A stretch of 64,000 nt of DNA from Acidobacteriota bacterium. GTDB taxonomy: Bacteria; Acidobacteriota; Terriglobia; Terriglobales; SCQP01. The stretch is taken from assembly GCA_021818955.1 (NCBI GenBank), contig JAKASR010000001.1, positions 124,001-188,000 on the forward strand. The letters run 5' to 3'. The notes under the pieces were generated by a model. It was not told where the DNA came from. It was given only the letters and a program-made list of their open reading frames with translations, and did no database searches. Of this stretch, positions 44,114 through 53,431 are shown one piece after another (position 1 is the stretch's first letter; every line of letters begins with the position of its first letter). The position numbers and the translations under genes were made by a program.

Positions 44114-47034
44114 ACGGCGCTGCCCGCTTCAAGCGAGGCCAGCACCGGCTGGCAGCGTTCGCACAACGCCCAATCGCCTTCGGTTTTTTCAGAAAAATTC
44201 CAACAGCGGGCGCATTTCCGGCCGCGCGCCGGCTGCACTTCGATCCGCAGCGCGGGAGGTTCGGTGTCGCTGCCGCCAGCCGCCGCCGCGGGCGCGTCCA
44301 AACCGGCGATTTCGACCTGAGAAACGATCCAAAGCGCGGGAAGCTGTTTTTCCAGGTCGCGCAGCAAGCTTAAAGTTTCGCCCGCGGCAGCCACGCGCAC
44401 GCGCGCTTCCAGGCCGGCGCCAATCGTTTTCGCCTGGCGGGCGGCTTCCAGGGCTTTCATCACCTCTTCGCGGATGGCCCACAAGCGCTGCCAGCGGCGG
44501 TCGCGGGCCGCCGTTTCGGTATCGGCGGCGGCCGTGGCTGCGGCGGCGCCGATAAATTGCTCGAAGTGGACGCTTTCGCCTCGCGGCCTGCCCGCCGCAT
44601 CGCGCGCCGGCAGGTATGCCCAGACTTCCTCCATGGTGAAGGGCAGCAGGGGAGCGAAGAGGCGCACCAGCAATTCCGCCAGGCGCCAGAGCACGGTTTG
44701 CGCGCTGCGGCGTGCGGTGGCAGCCGCGGCGCTGGTGTAGAGCCGGTCCTTGAGAATGTCCAGATAGGTAGAGCTCAGGTCCACCACGCAAAAATCGTAG
44801 AGGCGGTGATAGGCGCGGTGGAAGGCGTAGTCGAGGTAGGCGCGGCGACACTCGCTTTCCAATGCGGCGGCGCGATCGAGCATGTGACGATCGAGTTCCC
44901 AGAGCTGGGAGTCGGCCAAGGAATCCCGCTGCGGGTCGAAGTCATAAAGATTGCCCAGGAGAAAACGGAAAGTGTTGCGGATTTTACGGTAGGCTTCGGC
45001 GAGGCGGGGAAGCATATCGTTGGAAATGCGCACATCCTCCTGGCCATTGGCGGCGGCCACCCAGAGCCGCAATACTTCCGCGCCGTATTGATGCACCACC
45101 GCTTGCGGTTCAATGATGTTGCCCAGCGACTTCGACATTGCCTGGCCTTCGGCGTCGAGCACCCAACCATGCGAGAGGACGGCGCGGTAGGGGGGCGCGC
45201 CCCGCGTGCCCAGGGCCACCAGCAGCGATGACTGAAACCAGCCGCGGTATTGATCGCCACCCTCCAGGTAGAGGTCGGCGGGCCAAGGCAAGCGGGGCTG
45301 GCGTCCCAGCACGGCGGCCTGGCTGGAGCCGGACTCGAACCAGACATCCACGATATTTTTTTCCTGCTCGAACTCGCCACCGCCGCAAGCGGGACACCTC
45401 GTGCCCGGGGGCAGGAAATCGGAAGCCGGGCGCTCGAACCAGGCATCGGAGCCGTGCTCGGCGAAGATGGCCAGGATGCGCGCATCCACCGCCGCATCGC
45501 GCAGCAGGCGGCGGCAGGCGCGGCAGGCCAGCACCGGAATGGGCACGCCCCAAACGCGCTGGCGCGAGATGCACCAATCGGGACGGTTGGCGACCATATT
45601 GCGAATGCGGTCGCGGCCCCAGGCGGGAATCCACTCGACCTGGTGTTCAATCGCCTCGAGCGCCCGCTGGCGCAGGGTGGGCACCGCCGGGTCGGAACTG
45701 AGGTCCATGCCGATGAACCACTGCTCGGTGGCGCGATAAATCAGCGGGTTATGGCAGCGCCAGCAATGCGGGTACGAGTGCGAAATGGAGGCAAAGCCGG
45801 CGAGAGCGCCTATCTGGCGCAGATGGTTGACAATGCGCGGATTCGCGGCAAACACCTGCAAGCCTTCGAAGGGCGCCGAATCGGGGCCGAAAAAGACGCC
45901 GGCATCGTCCACCGGGCACATCACCGGCAAGCCATACTTTTGTCCGGTGTAGAAATCTTCCAGACCATGCCCGGGGGCGGTATGCACGATGCCGGTGCCC
46001 TGTTCAGTCGTCACATAATCGGCCAGCACGGCGGGAAGGGTGCGCGGCCGGCGCGGCGCGGCCGCGCCGGAGGCTCCGGCCGGCTGCAGCGCCCAGGGAT
46101 GTTGAAAGAGCTCGCCTTCGATCTGAGCGCCGGAAAATCGGCCGAGAATTTTTTCGATTTTGAATTTGCACTGGCGGGCGGTCTCCTCGGCCAGCGCCTC
46201 GGCCAGAAGGTAGGTTTCGCCGGTGGCGACGGCGGCGGCCACATAGGTCAGCTCGGGGTGAAACGCCAAGGCCAGACTGGCGGGCAAGGTCCAGGGCGTG
46301 GTGGTCCAGATCAAGGCATGCAACCGCGGCCAGGCGGGCAATTCCGGCAGGCGGGTGGGCGAGTGCTCGCCGGGCACATGCGGGTACTTCACCCACACCG
46401 TGGGGCTTTCATGCTCTTCGTACTCGACTTCGGCTTCCGCCAAAGCGGTGCGATCCTGCAGGCACCAATATACCGGGCGTAAGCCTTTATAGGCGAGTCC
46501 GCCGGCGATGAAGGCCAGAATCTGGGCCGCGATTGCGGATTCAAAGCCGGGCGCCATGGTCAGGTAGGGATCTTCCCAGCGTCCAAAAATCCCCAGGCGC
46601 TTGAATTCCCTCCGGTGCAGGTCGACGAAACGGGAGGCGTATTCACGGCAGGCGCGGCGAATGGCCGGCGCCGGCATGCCGGCCTTTTTGGCGCCCAATT
46701 CCTGGTCCACCTTGATTTCAATCGGCAGGCCATGACAATCCCAGCCGGGCACGTAGGGCGCATCGTAGCCCGACATGGAGCGGGTCTTGACCACAAAATC
46801 TTTGAGAATCTTGTTGAGCGCTGTGCCTAAATGGATCGCGCCGTTGGCATAGGGCGGACCGTCGTGCAGGACGAAGACCGGCCGGTTCTCGCTTTCGGCG
46901 CGGCGGCGCAGTTCGGCGTAGAGCCGGCGCTCATCCCAGCGGGCCAGCATGCGGGGCTCCAGCTCGGCCAATTTGGCCTGCATCGGAAACTTCGTGCGCG
47001 GCAGATTGAGGGTGTCTTTCAGAGTTGCGGCCAC
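44110..47034 (-). CDS. ileS: Isoleucyl-tRNA synthetase
   Basis: 974 residues, class I synthetase. HIGH motif as H68-L-G-T ([17 protein letters not shown]), KMSKS motif as A-M-S-K-S (QAMSKSLGN), editing domain with the TDHGLED-type segment [13 protein letters not shown], and C-terminal zinc finger [22 protein letters not shown]-type with four Cys. Start is GTG (47032-47034) with AAGGA upstream. The A for K change in KMSKS still retains the catalytic Lys. First gene of ileS-lspA-lgt; a TATAAT box lies 29 bp upstream. Confidence 0.96.
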   Translation of the reverse strand: MAATLKDTLNLPRTKFPMQAKLAELEPRMLARWDERRLYAELRRRAESENRPVFVLHDGPPYANGAIHLGTALNKILKDFVVKTRSMSGYDAPYVPGWDCHGLPIEIKVDQELGAKKAGMPAPAIRRACREYASRFVDLHRREFKRLGIFGRWEDPYLTMAPGFESAIAAQILAFIAGGLAYKGLRPVYWCLQDRTALAEAEVEYEEHESPTVWVKYPHVPGEHSPTRLPELPAWPRLHALIWTTTPWTLPASLALAFHPELTYVAAAVATGETYLLAEALAEETARQCKFKIEKILGRFSGAQIEGELFQHPWALQPAGASGAAAPRRPRTLPAVLADYVTTEQGTGIVHTAPGHGLEDFYTGQKYGLPVMCPVDDAGVFFGPDSAPFEGLQVFAANPRIVNHLRQIGALAGFASISHSYPHCWRCHNPLIYRATEQWFIGMDLSSDPAVPTLRQRALEAIEHQVEWIPAWGRDRIRNMVANRPDWCISRQRVWGVPIPVLACRACRRLLRDAAVDARILAIFAEHGSDAWFERPASDFLPPGTRCPACGGGEFEQEKNIVDVWFESGSSQAAVLGRQPRLPWPADLYLEGGDQYRGWFQSSLLVALGTRGAPPYRAVLSHGWVLDAEGQAMSKSLGNIIEPQAVVHQYGAEVLRLWVAAANGQEDVRISNDMLPRLAEAYRKIRNTFRFLLGNLYDFDPQRDSLADSQLWELDRHMLDRAAALESECRRAYLDYAFHRAYHRLYDFCVVDLSSTYLDILKDRLYTSAAAATARRSAQTVLWRLAELLVRLFAPLLPFTMEEVWAYLPARDAAGRPRGESVHFEQFIGAAAATAAADTETAARDRRWQRLWAIREEVMKALEAARQAKTIGAGLEARVRVAAAGETLSLLRDLEKQLPALWIVSQVEIAGLDAPAAAAGGSDTEPPALRIEVQPARGRKCARCWNFSEKTEGDWALCERCQPVLASLEAGSAV

Positions 47035-47062
47035 TGGCGATCCTTACTATCAGCGTTCTTCC

Positions 47063-47068
47063 ATTATA
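47063..47068 (-). promoter_or_regulatory. Probable -10 box of ileS-lspA-lgt
   Basis: TATAAT on the minus strand, 29 bp before the ileS GTG. No good -35 hexamer at 17 bp was found. The box and its distance from the start suit a short leader. I saw no T-box element, as expected outside Firmicutes. Confidence 0.4.
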
Positions 47069-47328
47069 AGTGCTCGATTTTGAGATTTCCCTTGCGCGCC
47101 GCGGAGGGGCGGGAATGGAGCTATGACAGCTACTCCGTCAAGGTATGTAGGTGCCTTAAGAATCAAGGCTTTAGCCAGACAGGGCTGGTTGCCGCATGAT
47201 ACACTGCTCGAAGCGTTTGGCTGCGGCCCCATTCCTTATAGCTATCGCGGCCGTCCGCCCAATTGGCAGGATTTCTGGCCAACGCCCGGCGCAAGACAAC
47301 GCCGCAAAACACAAAGAGGTAATTCATT

Positions 47329-49854
47329 TTGCAGTTTCGTTGCCAGCAATCCAATCATCGCCGGAACCGGGGATGGAAGATTATTGCCCTGCTTCTGGCG
47401 GCCAGTATGGGTTTGAGCGCAGACCCGGCGCAGCACGATTACCAATTAGGCTTGCAAGCGGAGCAGCACAAGCAGTACGACCAGGCCTTCGCCTACTTCC
47501 GCCAGGCGCTGGAGCTGCACCCGCGAAAGATTCGCTACATTCTCGCCTTTCAGCGCAGCCGATTCGAGGCGGCCTTGGCGCACCTGCATCAAGGCGACAC
47601 CCTGCGGCAAGCGCATCATTACAACCGCGCCCTGGCGCAATATCACCAGGCGTTAAGGATCGATCCCAGCAACTTCGTCGCGGCGCGCGAATACCGCCAA
47701 TTACGCCGGCAGTTGCTGCCGGCCGCGGCCCAGCCGGTCACTGCCCAGCAACAAAATGCCATCGCTCGGCGCCTGGCCCTGGCCGCCGGTCCGGAGGAAT
47801 TGGGCCCGGTTTCAGCTTCGCCCATCACGCTGCGGCTCAATGCCGACTCGCGCATCGCGTATCAAACGTTGGCGCGGTTGGCGAAGCCGGCGCTGAATGT
47901 GCTATTCGACCGCAATTACTCGCCGGCGCCGGTCAGCCTCAACCTGCGCCAGGTCTCGCTTTTAGAAGCGCTGCGGATCATTGGCTTGGAATCGCACAGC
48001 TTCTACACCGTGGTGACGCCCAACACCATTTACGTCGCCAGCGATAACGTTGCGAATCGCCAGCGGTTGCAGCAGCAGGTCGTCAAGACTTTCTATCTGC
48101 ACAATCTCACCGTTCCCGCCGACATCACCATGTTGGGGCAAACCTTGCGGTCGCTGTTGGGAATCACGCATCTGCAAGCCATCCCTGGCCAGATGGCGAT
48201 TGTTATGCGCGACACGCCCGACCGGGTCGCGGTCGCGCAACAAATCATCGACAGCCTGGACCAGCCTCCGCCGGAAGTGCTGGTGGATGTGCGGGTGCTG
48301 GAAGTCAGCCGCGATTTTATTCGCGATCTGGGCATTCAGCCGCCGACCAGCGTCACCGTCGGATTGCAATCCGCGAACGCGAATACCAGTTCTTCCTCAT
48401 CTACAGGCACTTCCACCACCAGCGGCACATCCAGCTCGGCGCCCCTGACCTTCAACGATCTGCGCCACCTGGCGGGCAGAAATTATTCCATCAGCATTGG
48501 CCAGGCCACGCTCAACATGCTGCTCAGCGACTCGCATACTCATACGCTGCAAGAGCCGCAGTTGCGCGCCATTCAGGGAGTGAAGGCGTCGGAAAAAATC
48601 GGCGAGCGCATTCCAGTGGCCACCGGCAGCTTCCAGCCGGGCATCGGCGGGGTGGGCATCAACCCGCTGGTCAACACCCAATTCAATTATCAGAGCGTGG
48701 GCGTCAACATGAGCATGACGCCGTTCATTCATCCGAATAACGATATTACGCTGAAGACCCACGTTGAAATTTCATCGGTGCTTTCGTACACCAACATCGG
48801 CGGTATCTCCGAACCGATCATCGGGCAAAGAATTTACCAGAGCACGATTGACTTGAAAAACGGCGAGAGCAACGTGCTCAGCGGCATTCTCACCACGCAA
48901 AACATTAAAAACCTGAATGGGATTCCCGGGCTGGGCCAGATTCCGCTATTGAAATACCTGTTTTCGACCACGCATATCGAACATCAGCGCGATGAAATCT
49001 TGATTGTGATGACGCCGCATATCATTCGTCCCTGGGAAATTTCCAGGCAGGCGGCGCGGGTGATCGACACCGGCACGCAAAATAATGTTTACCTGCACGT
49101 GTTGCCGGCCTCGAGCATGACCATGACCCCGCCCGGAACCCCCGGCAGCCGGGTAGCCGTGCCGCTGCCGAACGGCCAGCTGCCGCCAAACACGCCGCCG
49201 TCCGGCGCCGTTCCCCACGCTCCCCCGTCCACCGCCCCCGCACAGCCGCCGGCTCAATCCAATGCCGCCCATCTGATACTGCCGCAGGCGGAAGCGCAAC
49301 CGCCGTCAACGCCAGCCAAGCCGAATTTACAGGCTTCAGCTCAATCGGCGCCGCGCATGCCCGCCACCGGCCCATCCACGCCGGCGCCAGCACCGATGCC
49401 GGCTGCCTCGCCGGCCAATCCGGCCGCGCAGAACACCGGACAAGCGGCGCTCGCGGTTCTGCCGAGATACATTTCCACCGCCGCGGGCCAAACCTTTCCG
49501 ATGCAAATCGAACTGCAGCATGCGCCTCCGCTGTTTTCGCTGTCGTTCGAGCTGCACTACAATCCGAGCTTGTTTTCCGTTGTGCGTGTGCAGAACGGCA
49601 ATTTCTTCAGCCGTGACGGGCGGCAGGTGGCGCTGGCGCACCAGACGGCGGCTGGACTCGGCAGCATGTTCGTCAGCCTTAGCCGTCCCGATGGCTCGGG
49701 TGGCCTCGGCGGCGATGGCGCGGCGGTGACGGTAATGCTGCGCGCCAAGGCCGCGGGATCAGCGCAAATCACGCTCTCGCATGCGGTGGCCCGCAACGCC
49801 CAGGGCATTCCCGTTGCATTGCATTTAAGTCAGGCCACCGTGTCTAGCCGCTAA
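47329..49854 (+). CDS. Secretin with N-terminal TPR and C-terminal cohesin-like domain
   Basis: 841 residues. Signal sequence (IIALLLAASMGLSA), two TPR-like repeats (residues 35-115), a secretin N-domain (LRQVSLLEALRIIGLESHSFY) and an N1-type domain, then the secretin core (QPPPEVLVDVRVLEVSRDFIRDLG to YLFSTTHIEHQRDEILIVMTPHIIRP). After a Pro/Ala-rich linker (about 570-700) the last 140 residues form a cohesin-like beta sandwich (FPMQIELQHAPPLFSLSFELHYN). Such proteins form outer-membrane channels for type II secretion or type IV pili. TTG start with AGAGGT 8 nt upstream. No pil or gsp genes follow, so its system is encoded elsewhere. Confidence 0.88.
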   Translation: MQFRCQQSNHRRNRGWKIIALLLAASMGLSADPAQHDYQLGLQAEQHKQYDQAFAYFRQALELHPRKIRYILAFQRSRFEAALAHLHQGDTLRQAHHYNRALAQYHQALRIDPSNFVAAREYRQLRRQLLPAAAQPVTAQQQNAIARRLALAAGPEELGPVSASPITLRLNADSRIAYQTLARLAKPALNVLFDRNYSPAPVSLNLRQVSLLEALRIIGLESHSFYTVVTPNTIYVASDNVANRQRLQQQVVKTFYLHNLTVPADITMLGQTLRSLLGITHLQAIPGQMAIVMRDTPDRVAVAQQIIDSLDQPPPEVLVDVRVLEVSRDFIRDLGIQPPTSVTVGLQSANANTSSSSSTGTSTTSGTSSSAPLTFNDLRHLAGRNYSISIGQATLNMLLSDSHTHTLQEPQLRAIQGVKASEKIGERIPVATGSFQPGIGGVGINPLVNTQFNYQSVGVNMSMTPFIHPNNDITLKTHVEISSVLSYTNIGGISEPIIGQRIYQSTIDLKNGESNVLSGILTTQNIKNLNGIPGLGQIPLLKYLFSTTHIEHQRDEILIVMTPHIIRPWEISRQAARVIDTGTQNNVYLHVLPASSMTMTPPGTPGSRVAVPLPNGQLPPNTPPSGAVPHAPPSTAPAQPPAQSNAAHLILPQAEAQPPSTPAKPNLQASAQSAPRMPATGPSTPAPAPMPAASPANPAAQNTGQAALAVLPRYISTAAGQTFPMQIELQHAPPLFSLSFELHYNPSLFSVVRVQNGNFFSRDGRQVALAHQTAAGLGSMFVSLSRPDGSGGLGGDGAAVTVMLRAKAAGSAQITLSHAVARNAQGIPVALHLSQATVSSR

Positions 49855-49898
49855 CCGGTAATCCGCCGCCAACTCCTGACTTCATCTATAATTCGCAC

Positions 49899-50597
49899 AT
49901 GCCGACATCCATACTGGCTGTGGACGCGCACCCTGCGGATATGGAGTTCACATGCGGCGGGGCGCTGGCGCTGGCAGTCGAGGAAGGCGGCCATGCCACC
50001 TTGCTGCACCTGACCCTGGGGGAAAAAGGCTCGCCGACGCTGCCTCCCGCCGTATATGCCGTACAAAAGCGACGGGAAGCGATCGAGGCCGCGCGGCGGC
50101 TGGGCGCCGCAGTGCGTTTTTTTGATTACCCCGACGCTGAACTGCCCTACACCGAAGAGGCCGCGTTGCGCATCGCCGATGTCATTCGCGAAGTCAAACC
50201 GGAAGTGATGATTACGCATTGGGGCGGCAGCGATGAGCGCGATGACCAACATGCCCATTACCTGGTCAATGACGCCATTTTTTACGCCGCCTTGCCGGCC
50301 ATGCGGCGAGACTCCGGCCCTGCGCATTCGATCCGGGCGCTGTACTATGCCGACAGTTGGGAAGATCCGCTGCATTACGAGCCGGATACTTTCATGGATA
50401 TCAGCCGCACTTACCGCCGCTGGGTGCATGCCTGTTCCGCCTACCAGCTGTGGCGAGGCGGGGTGGAAACCTTCCCCTTTGCCAACTATTACCGCGCCTT
50501 GACCGTGACCCGCGGAGCTATAGCCGGATTTCGCCACGCGCAAGCCCTGCGCGCCGCCTCGCGGCAGAAAAACCTGCGTGCCTGGAGTGAGCGATGA
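49899..50597 (+). CDS. PIG-L/LmbE-like deacetylase family protein
   Basis: 232 residues. The metal-site motif is present as A-H-P-A-D (residues 10-14) where the family usually has A-H-P-D-D: the zinc ligands H11 and D14 remain but the general-base Asp is Ala13. The third ligand is likely in DDQHAHYL. Segments IREVKPEVMITHWGGSDERDDQH and ALYYADSWED are typical. Relatives deacetylate GlcNAc-linked compounds such as bacillithiol or mycothiol precursors. The altered motif casts doubt on catalysis. Starts 44 bp after the secretin gene. Confidence 0.8.
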   Translation: MPTSILAVDAHPADMEFTCGGALALAVEEGGHATLLHLTLGEKGSPTLPPAVYAVQKRREAIEAARRLGAAVRFFDYPDAELPYTEEAALRIADVIREVKPEVMITHWGGSDERDDQHAHYLVNDAIFYAALPAMRRDSGPAHSIRALYYADSWEDPLHYEPDTFMDISRTYRRWVHACSAYQLWRGGVETFPFANYYRALTVTRGAIAGFRHAQALRAASRQKNLRAWSER

Positions 50598-50836
50598 AGC
50601 GCCGGCATTTCGTCTGCCTGACCAGCGCCGCCGCCCTGGCTCGGCCCGTCCTGGAAACGGCTCTCCACGGATATTCGCAGCCTTTCTTGTCCCCGGCGCT
50701 GAAATCGAAAGTGGCGGGCAGCGGCGAAGCGTCGAGCGCGAGCCGGCGTGGGCATGCCCACCCGCTTGGGCGGCCTGCCGCCACGGCGGCCAGATGGCAC
50801 GTTTACCGGCACCGCTATCGCTGGCATGAGGATTAG
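50594..50836 (+). pseudogene. Short ORF with Tat-like start, probably a truncated remnant
   Basis: 80 residues overlapping the PIG-L stop by 4 bp (ATGA). It opens like a Tat signal (MKRRHFVCLTSAAALARP) with K-R-R, but the rest is a basic, low-complexity run without hydrophobic or domain structure and stops early. In related bacteria PIG-L genes are often followed by a Tat-exported oxidoreductase or hydrolase; this looks like the surviving start of such a gene. It could also be a small genuine protein. Confidence 0.45.
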
Positions 50837-50865
50837 GTCTTTTTAAGCTTTTCGGGCAGCTCAGG

Positions 50866-50894
50866 TTGAATCCCGGCACAGCTTCTTTTACACT
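50866..50894 (+). promoter_or_regulatory. Sigma-70-like promoter of the STAS gene
   Basis: TTGAAT (50866-50871), 17-bp spacer, TACACT (50889-50894). It lies 66 bp before the ATG at 50961, in a gap without genes. Spacing is ideal and each hexamer has two mismatches or fewer from consensus. Confidence 0.5.
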
Positions 50895-50960
50895 TTCCTT
50901 TCTGCCCGGATGCCCACCGAGGGCCTCGGCGCAAGAGGGGAATTACCTGAGGGGGGAAAG

Positions 50961-51305
50961 ATGGCACTGAAACTGACGAGCCGCAACGTGAATGGCGTCA
51001 CCGTTATCGAGGCCAGCGGCCGTATCGTGCTCGGCGAAGAAACGAATCAATTACGCGAGCGGGTCAAGCAAGTACTGGCTAGCGGCGCAAAAAAAATTGT
51101 GCTGAATCTGGGGCAGGTGGATTTCATTGACAGTAGCGGGCTGGGCGCGCTGGTGGGCCTGTACAGCACCGCCAATGCCCAAGGCGCCAAGATTCGCCTG
51201 GCCAATATCAGCAAGCGCTTTCATGAGCTGCTGCAGATTACCAAGCTCCTGACCGTTTTCGAGGTTTACGAAAACGAAGCCGCGGCGGTGAGCAGCTTCG
51301 CCTGA
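50961..51305 (+). CDS. STAS-domain anti-sigma factor antagonist
   Basis: 114 residues, a single SpoIIAA-like STAS domain. The phosphorylatable serine is in DFIDSSGLGALVGL, and ITKLLTVFEVYENEAAAV is the usual C-terminal helix. Antagonists of this kind release a sigma factor by binding an anti-sigma kinase in the unphosphorylated state. No RsbW-like kinase or sigma factor is in the window. GGGGGG-rich ribosome-binding site before ATG; the frame reaches back to 50910 but the family start is here. Confidence 0.92.
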   Translation: MALKLTSRNVNGVTVIEASGRIVLGEETNQLRERVKQVLASGAKKIVLNLGQVDFIDSSGLGALVGLYSTANAQGAKIRLANISKRFHELLQITKLLTVFEVYENEAAAVSSFA

Positions 51306-51370
51306 GCGGGCCGCCGATCGTCCCCATATTAGTCACGATTGGCGGTCCGCCCGCCTGAGGATGAGTGTGC

Positions 51371-53011
51371 TCAGGCGATAACGGTTTCGCGATATTCGCC
51401 GAACTCGCGCCTCAGGGCGGTGGCGATTTCGCCCACCGTGCCGCCGGCTTCGACCGCTTCCAGGATCGCCGGCATCAGATTGCCGCCGTCGCGGGCCGCA
51501 TGCTCTAAAGCCTCCAGCGCCAGCGCCACGCGGGCCGCATTCCGGCTGCGCCGCCAGGCGCGCAGCCGCTCGATTTGCGCCGCTTCCTGCTCCGGATCCA
51601 CCCGCAGCGGCGTGATCGGCGTTGCCTCGACCGGGCGAAAACAATTGACCCCCACCACCACGGCTTCACCCTGCTCCTGCGCCTGCTGCGCCTGATACGC
51701 GGCCTGCTGGATCTCGCGCTGCACCCAACCGGTTTCAATCGCCCGCAGCATGCCGCCCAGCGCGGCAATCCGCTCCAAATAGTCGCGCGCCGCGGCTTCG
51801 AGCGCGTCCGTGAGCGATTCCACGAAATACGAGCCGGCCAACGGGTCGGCGGTTGAGGCGGCGCCGGTCTCGAAGGCCAGAATCTGCTGGGTGCGCAAAG
51901 CCAACTGCGCCGCCTCTTCCGTGGGCAAGCCCAGCGCCTCGTCATAGGCGTTGGTGTGCAGCGATTGCGCGCCGCCCAGCACCGCGGCCAAGGCCTGATA
52001 GGCTGTGCGGGTGAGATTGTTGAAGGGTTGTTGTGCGGTCAGCGTGGATCCGGCGGTCTGAGCATGAAAGCGCAAGCGTTCGGAGCGAGGATCGCGCGCG
52101 CCATAACGCTCGCGCATCAGCCGCGCCCACAGCCGCCGCGCCGCCCGGAATTTGGCCGCTTCCTCGAATAACAGGTTATGTGAGTTGAAGAAGAACGATA
52201 GCCGCGGCGCAAACGTATCTACGGGCAGGCCGCGCGCCAGCGCGGCTTCCACATAGGCGCAACCATTGGCCAGGGTAAAGGCGATTTCCTGGGATGCGGT
52301 GCAGCCGGCCTCGCGGATGTGATAGCCGGAAATCGATATCGTGTTCCATTGCGGCAATTGTCCCGCGCCGAATTCAATGATGTCGGTGGCCAGCCGCATG
52401 GCCGGAGCGATGGGATAAATGTAGGCGCCGCGGGCAAGGTATTCTTTCAGGATGTCGTTTTGCACCGTGCCGCCGAGCTGTTTCCAGTCAATGCCGCGTT
52501 CGCGCGCCACCGCCAGGTAAAGCGCCAACAGGATGGGCGCGGTGGCGTTGATGGTCATCGAACAGGTCATCCGCTCGAGCGGCAAGCCAGCGAGCAATTG
52601 CCGCATGTCATCGAGCGTGTCAATCGCCACTCCCACCCGTCCCACCTCGCCGGCTGCCTGCGGATCGTCGCTATCCAGCCCCAATTGTGTCGGTAAATCG
52701 AAGGCGATCGAGAGCCCCGTGGTTCCCTGTTCCAGCAGGAAGCGGTAACGCCGGTTCGATTCCTCGGCGTTGGCATAGCCGGCATATTGCCGCATGGTCC
52801 ACAGCCGGCCGCGATACATATCCGGCTGCACTCCCCGGCAGTAGGGAAAATTGCCCGGATCCCCCAGATCGCGGGCGTAGTCCATGTCCTCGATATCGCC
52901 CGGCCGGTAAACCGGTTGGATCAGCTCGCCGGAACTGTACGCCGCGGGAGGTGCGGCGGGCGCTGAGGCAGCGGGCTTGTTTGCGGAAGCAGGCTTTTGC
53001 GGGCGGGCCAT
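51371..53011 (-). CDS. Methylmalonyl-CoA mutase, large (catalytic) subunit
   Basis: 546 residues from ATG 53009-53011 (a TTG two codons upstream is possible). It contains the TIM-barrel catalytic domain only, with no B12-binding domain, so the small subunit must be separate. Specificity residues fit methylmalonyl-CoA: Tyr76 (RQYAG, Tyr89 in the Propionibacterium enzyme) and Arg194 (LARGAYIYP, Arg207), both replaced in isobutyryl- and hydroxyisobutyryl-CoA mutases. Other signatures: [40 protein letters not shown]. Interconverts methylmalonyl-CoA and succinyl-CoA. The first 30 residues are Ala/Pro-rich. A small membrane-protein gene precedes it, with 2 bp between. Confidence 0.9.
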   Translation of the reverse strand: MARPQKPASANKPAASAPAAPPAAYSSGELIQPVYRPGDIEDMDYARDLGDPGNFPYCRGVQPDMYRGRLWTMRQYAGYANAEESNRRYRFLLEQGTTGLSIAFDLPTQLGLDSDDPQAAGEVGRVGVAIDTLDDMRQLLAGLPLERMTCSMTINATAPILLALYLAVARERGIDWKQLGGTVQNDILKEYLARGAYIYPIAPAMRLATDIIEFGAGQLPQWNTISISGYHIREAGCTASQEIAFTLANGCAYVEAALARGLPVDTFAPRLSFFFNSHNLLFEEAAKFRAARRLWARLMRERYGARDPRSERLRFHAQTAGSTLTAQQPFNNLTRTAYQALAAVLGGAQSLHTNAYDEALGLPTEEAAQLALRTQQILAFETGAASTADPLAGSYFVESLTDALEAAARDYLERIAALGGMLRAIETGWVQREIQQAAYQAQQAQEQGEAVVVGVNCFRPVEATPITPLRVDPEQEAAQIERLRAWRRSRNAARVALALEALEHAARDGGNLMPAILEAVEAGGTVGEIATALRREFGEYRETVIA

Positions 53012-53013
53012 AC

Positions 53014-53370
53014 TCAATGGCGCTCAGCTTTTCCCTGAAGCGCGCGGAAAAAAGAACTCAGGCCGAAATAGGCGAAGACCAATCCGAGGCCCATCTCGAC
53101 CCAGGGCATGGTTGCGCCGGATTGCGGCGGCAGATGACGCCAGGCGGCGAAACCGTGATAACCAAAAACCATCGCAAATGTAAAAAACAACACGCCCATG
53201 ATGCGCAACCCGATTTGGCGCAGGGCGGCGGTAACATGCTCGAACACCTGGCGCGCCAGCGTGCCGCTGGCCTTCCCCCATCGTCCCAGGCGGCGGGCTT
53301 GCGGGTTCCTTCCCGCCAGTAACCGGCCTGCGGCCCGCCCCATGCGCGCGGGTATTGAAATTTGCGCCAT
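53014..53370 (-). CDS. Small two-helix membrane protein
   Basis: 118 residues. A basic, Arg-rich first 45 residues, then two hydrophobic helices (about 53-75, [19 protein letters not shown]; 86-108, [20 protein letters not shown]). No family recognised. Its stop lies 2 bp from the mutase ATG, so the two are probably cotranscribed, though no functional link is apparent. Confidence 0.65.
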   Translation of the reverse strand: MAQISIPARMGRAAGRLLAGRNPQARRLGRWGKASGTLARQVFEHVTAALRQIGLRIMGVLFFTFAMVFGYHGFAAWRHLPPQSGATMPWVEMGLGLVFAYFGLSSFFRALQGKAERH

Positions 53371-53431
53371 TCAGGCTAAATTGTAGCAGGACCACTTCGT
53401 GCCGGACTTCTGCCCGCCGGAACGAGAACGC

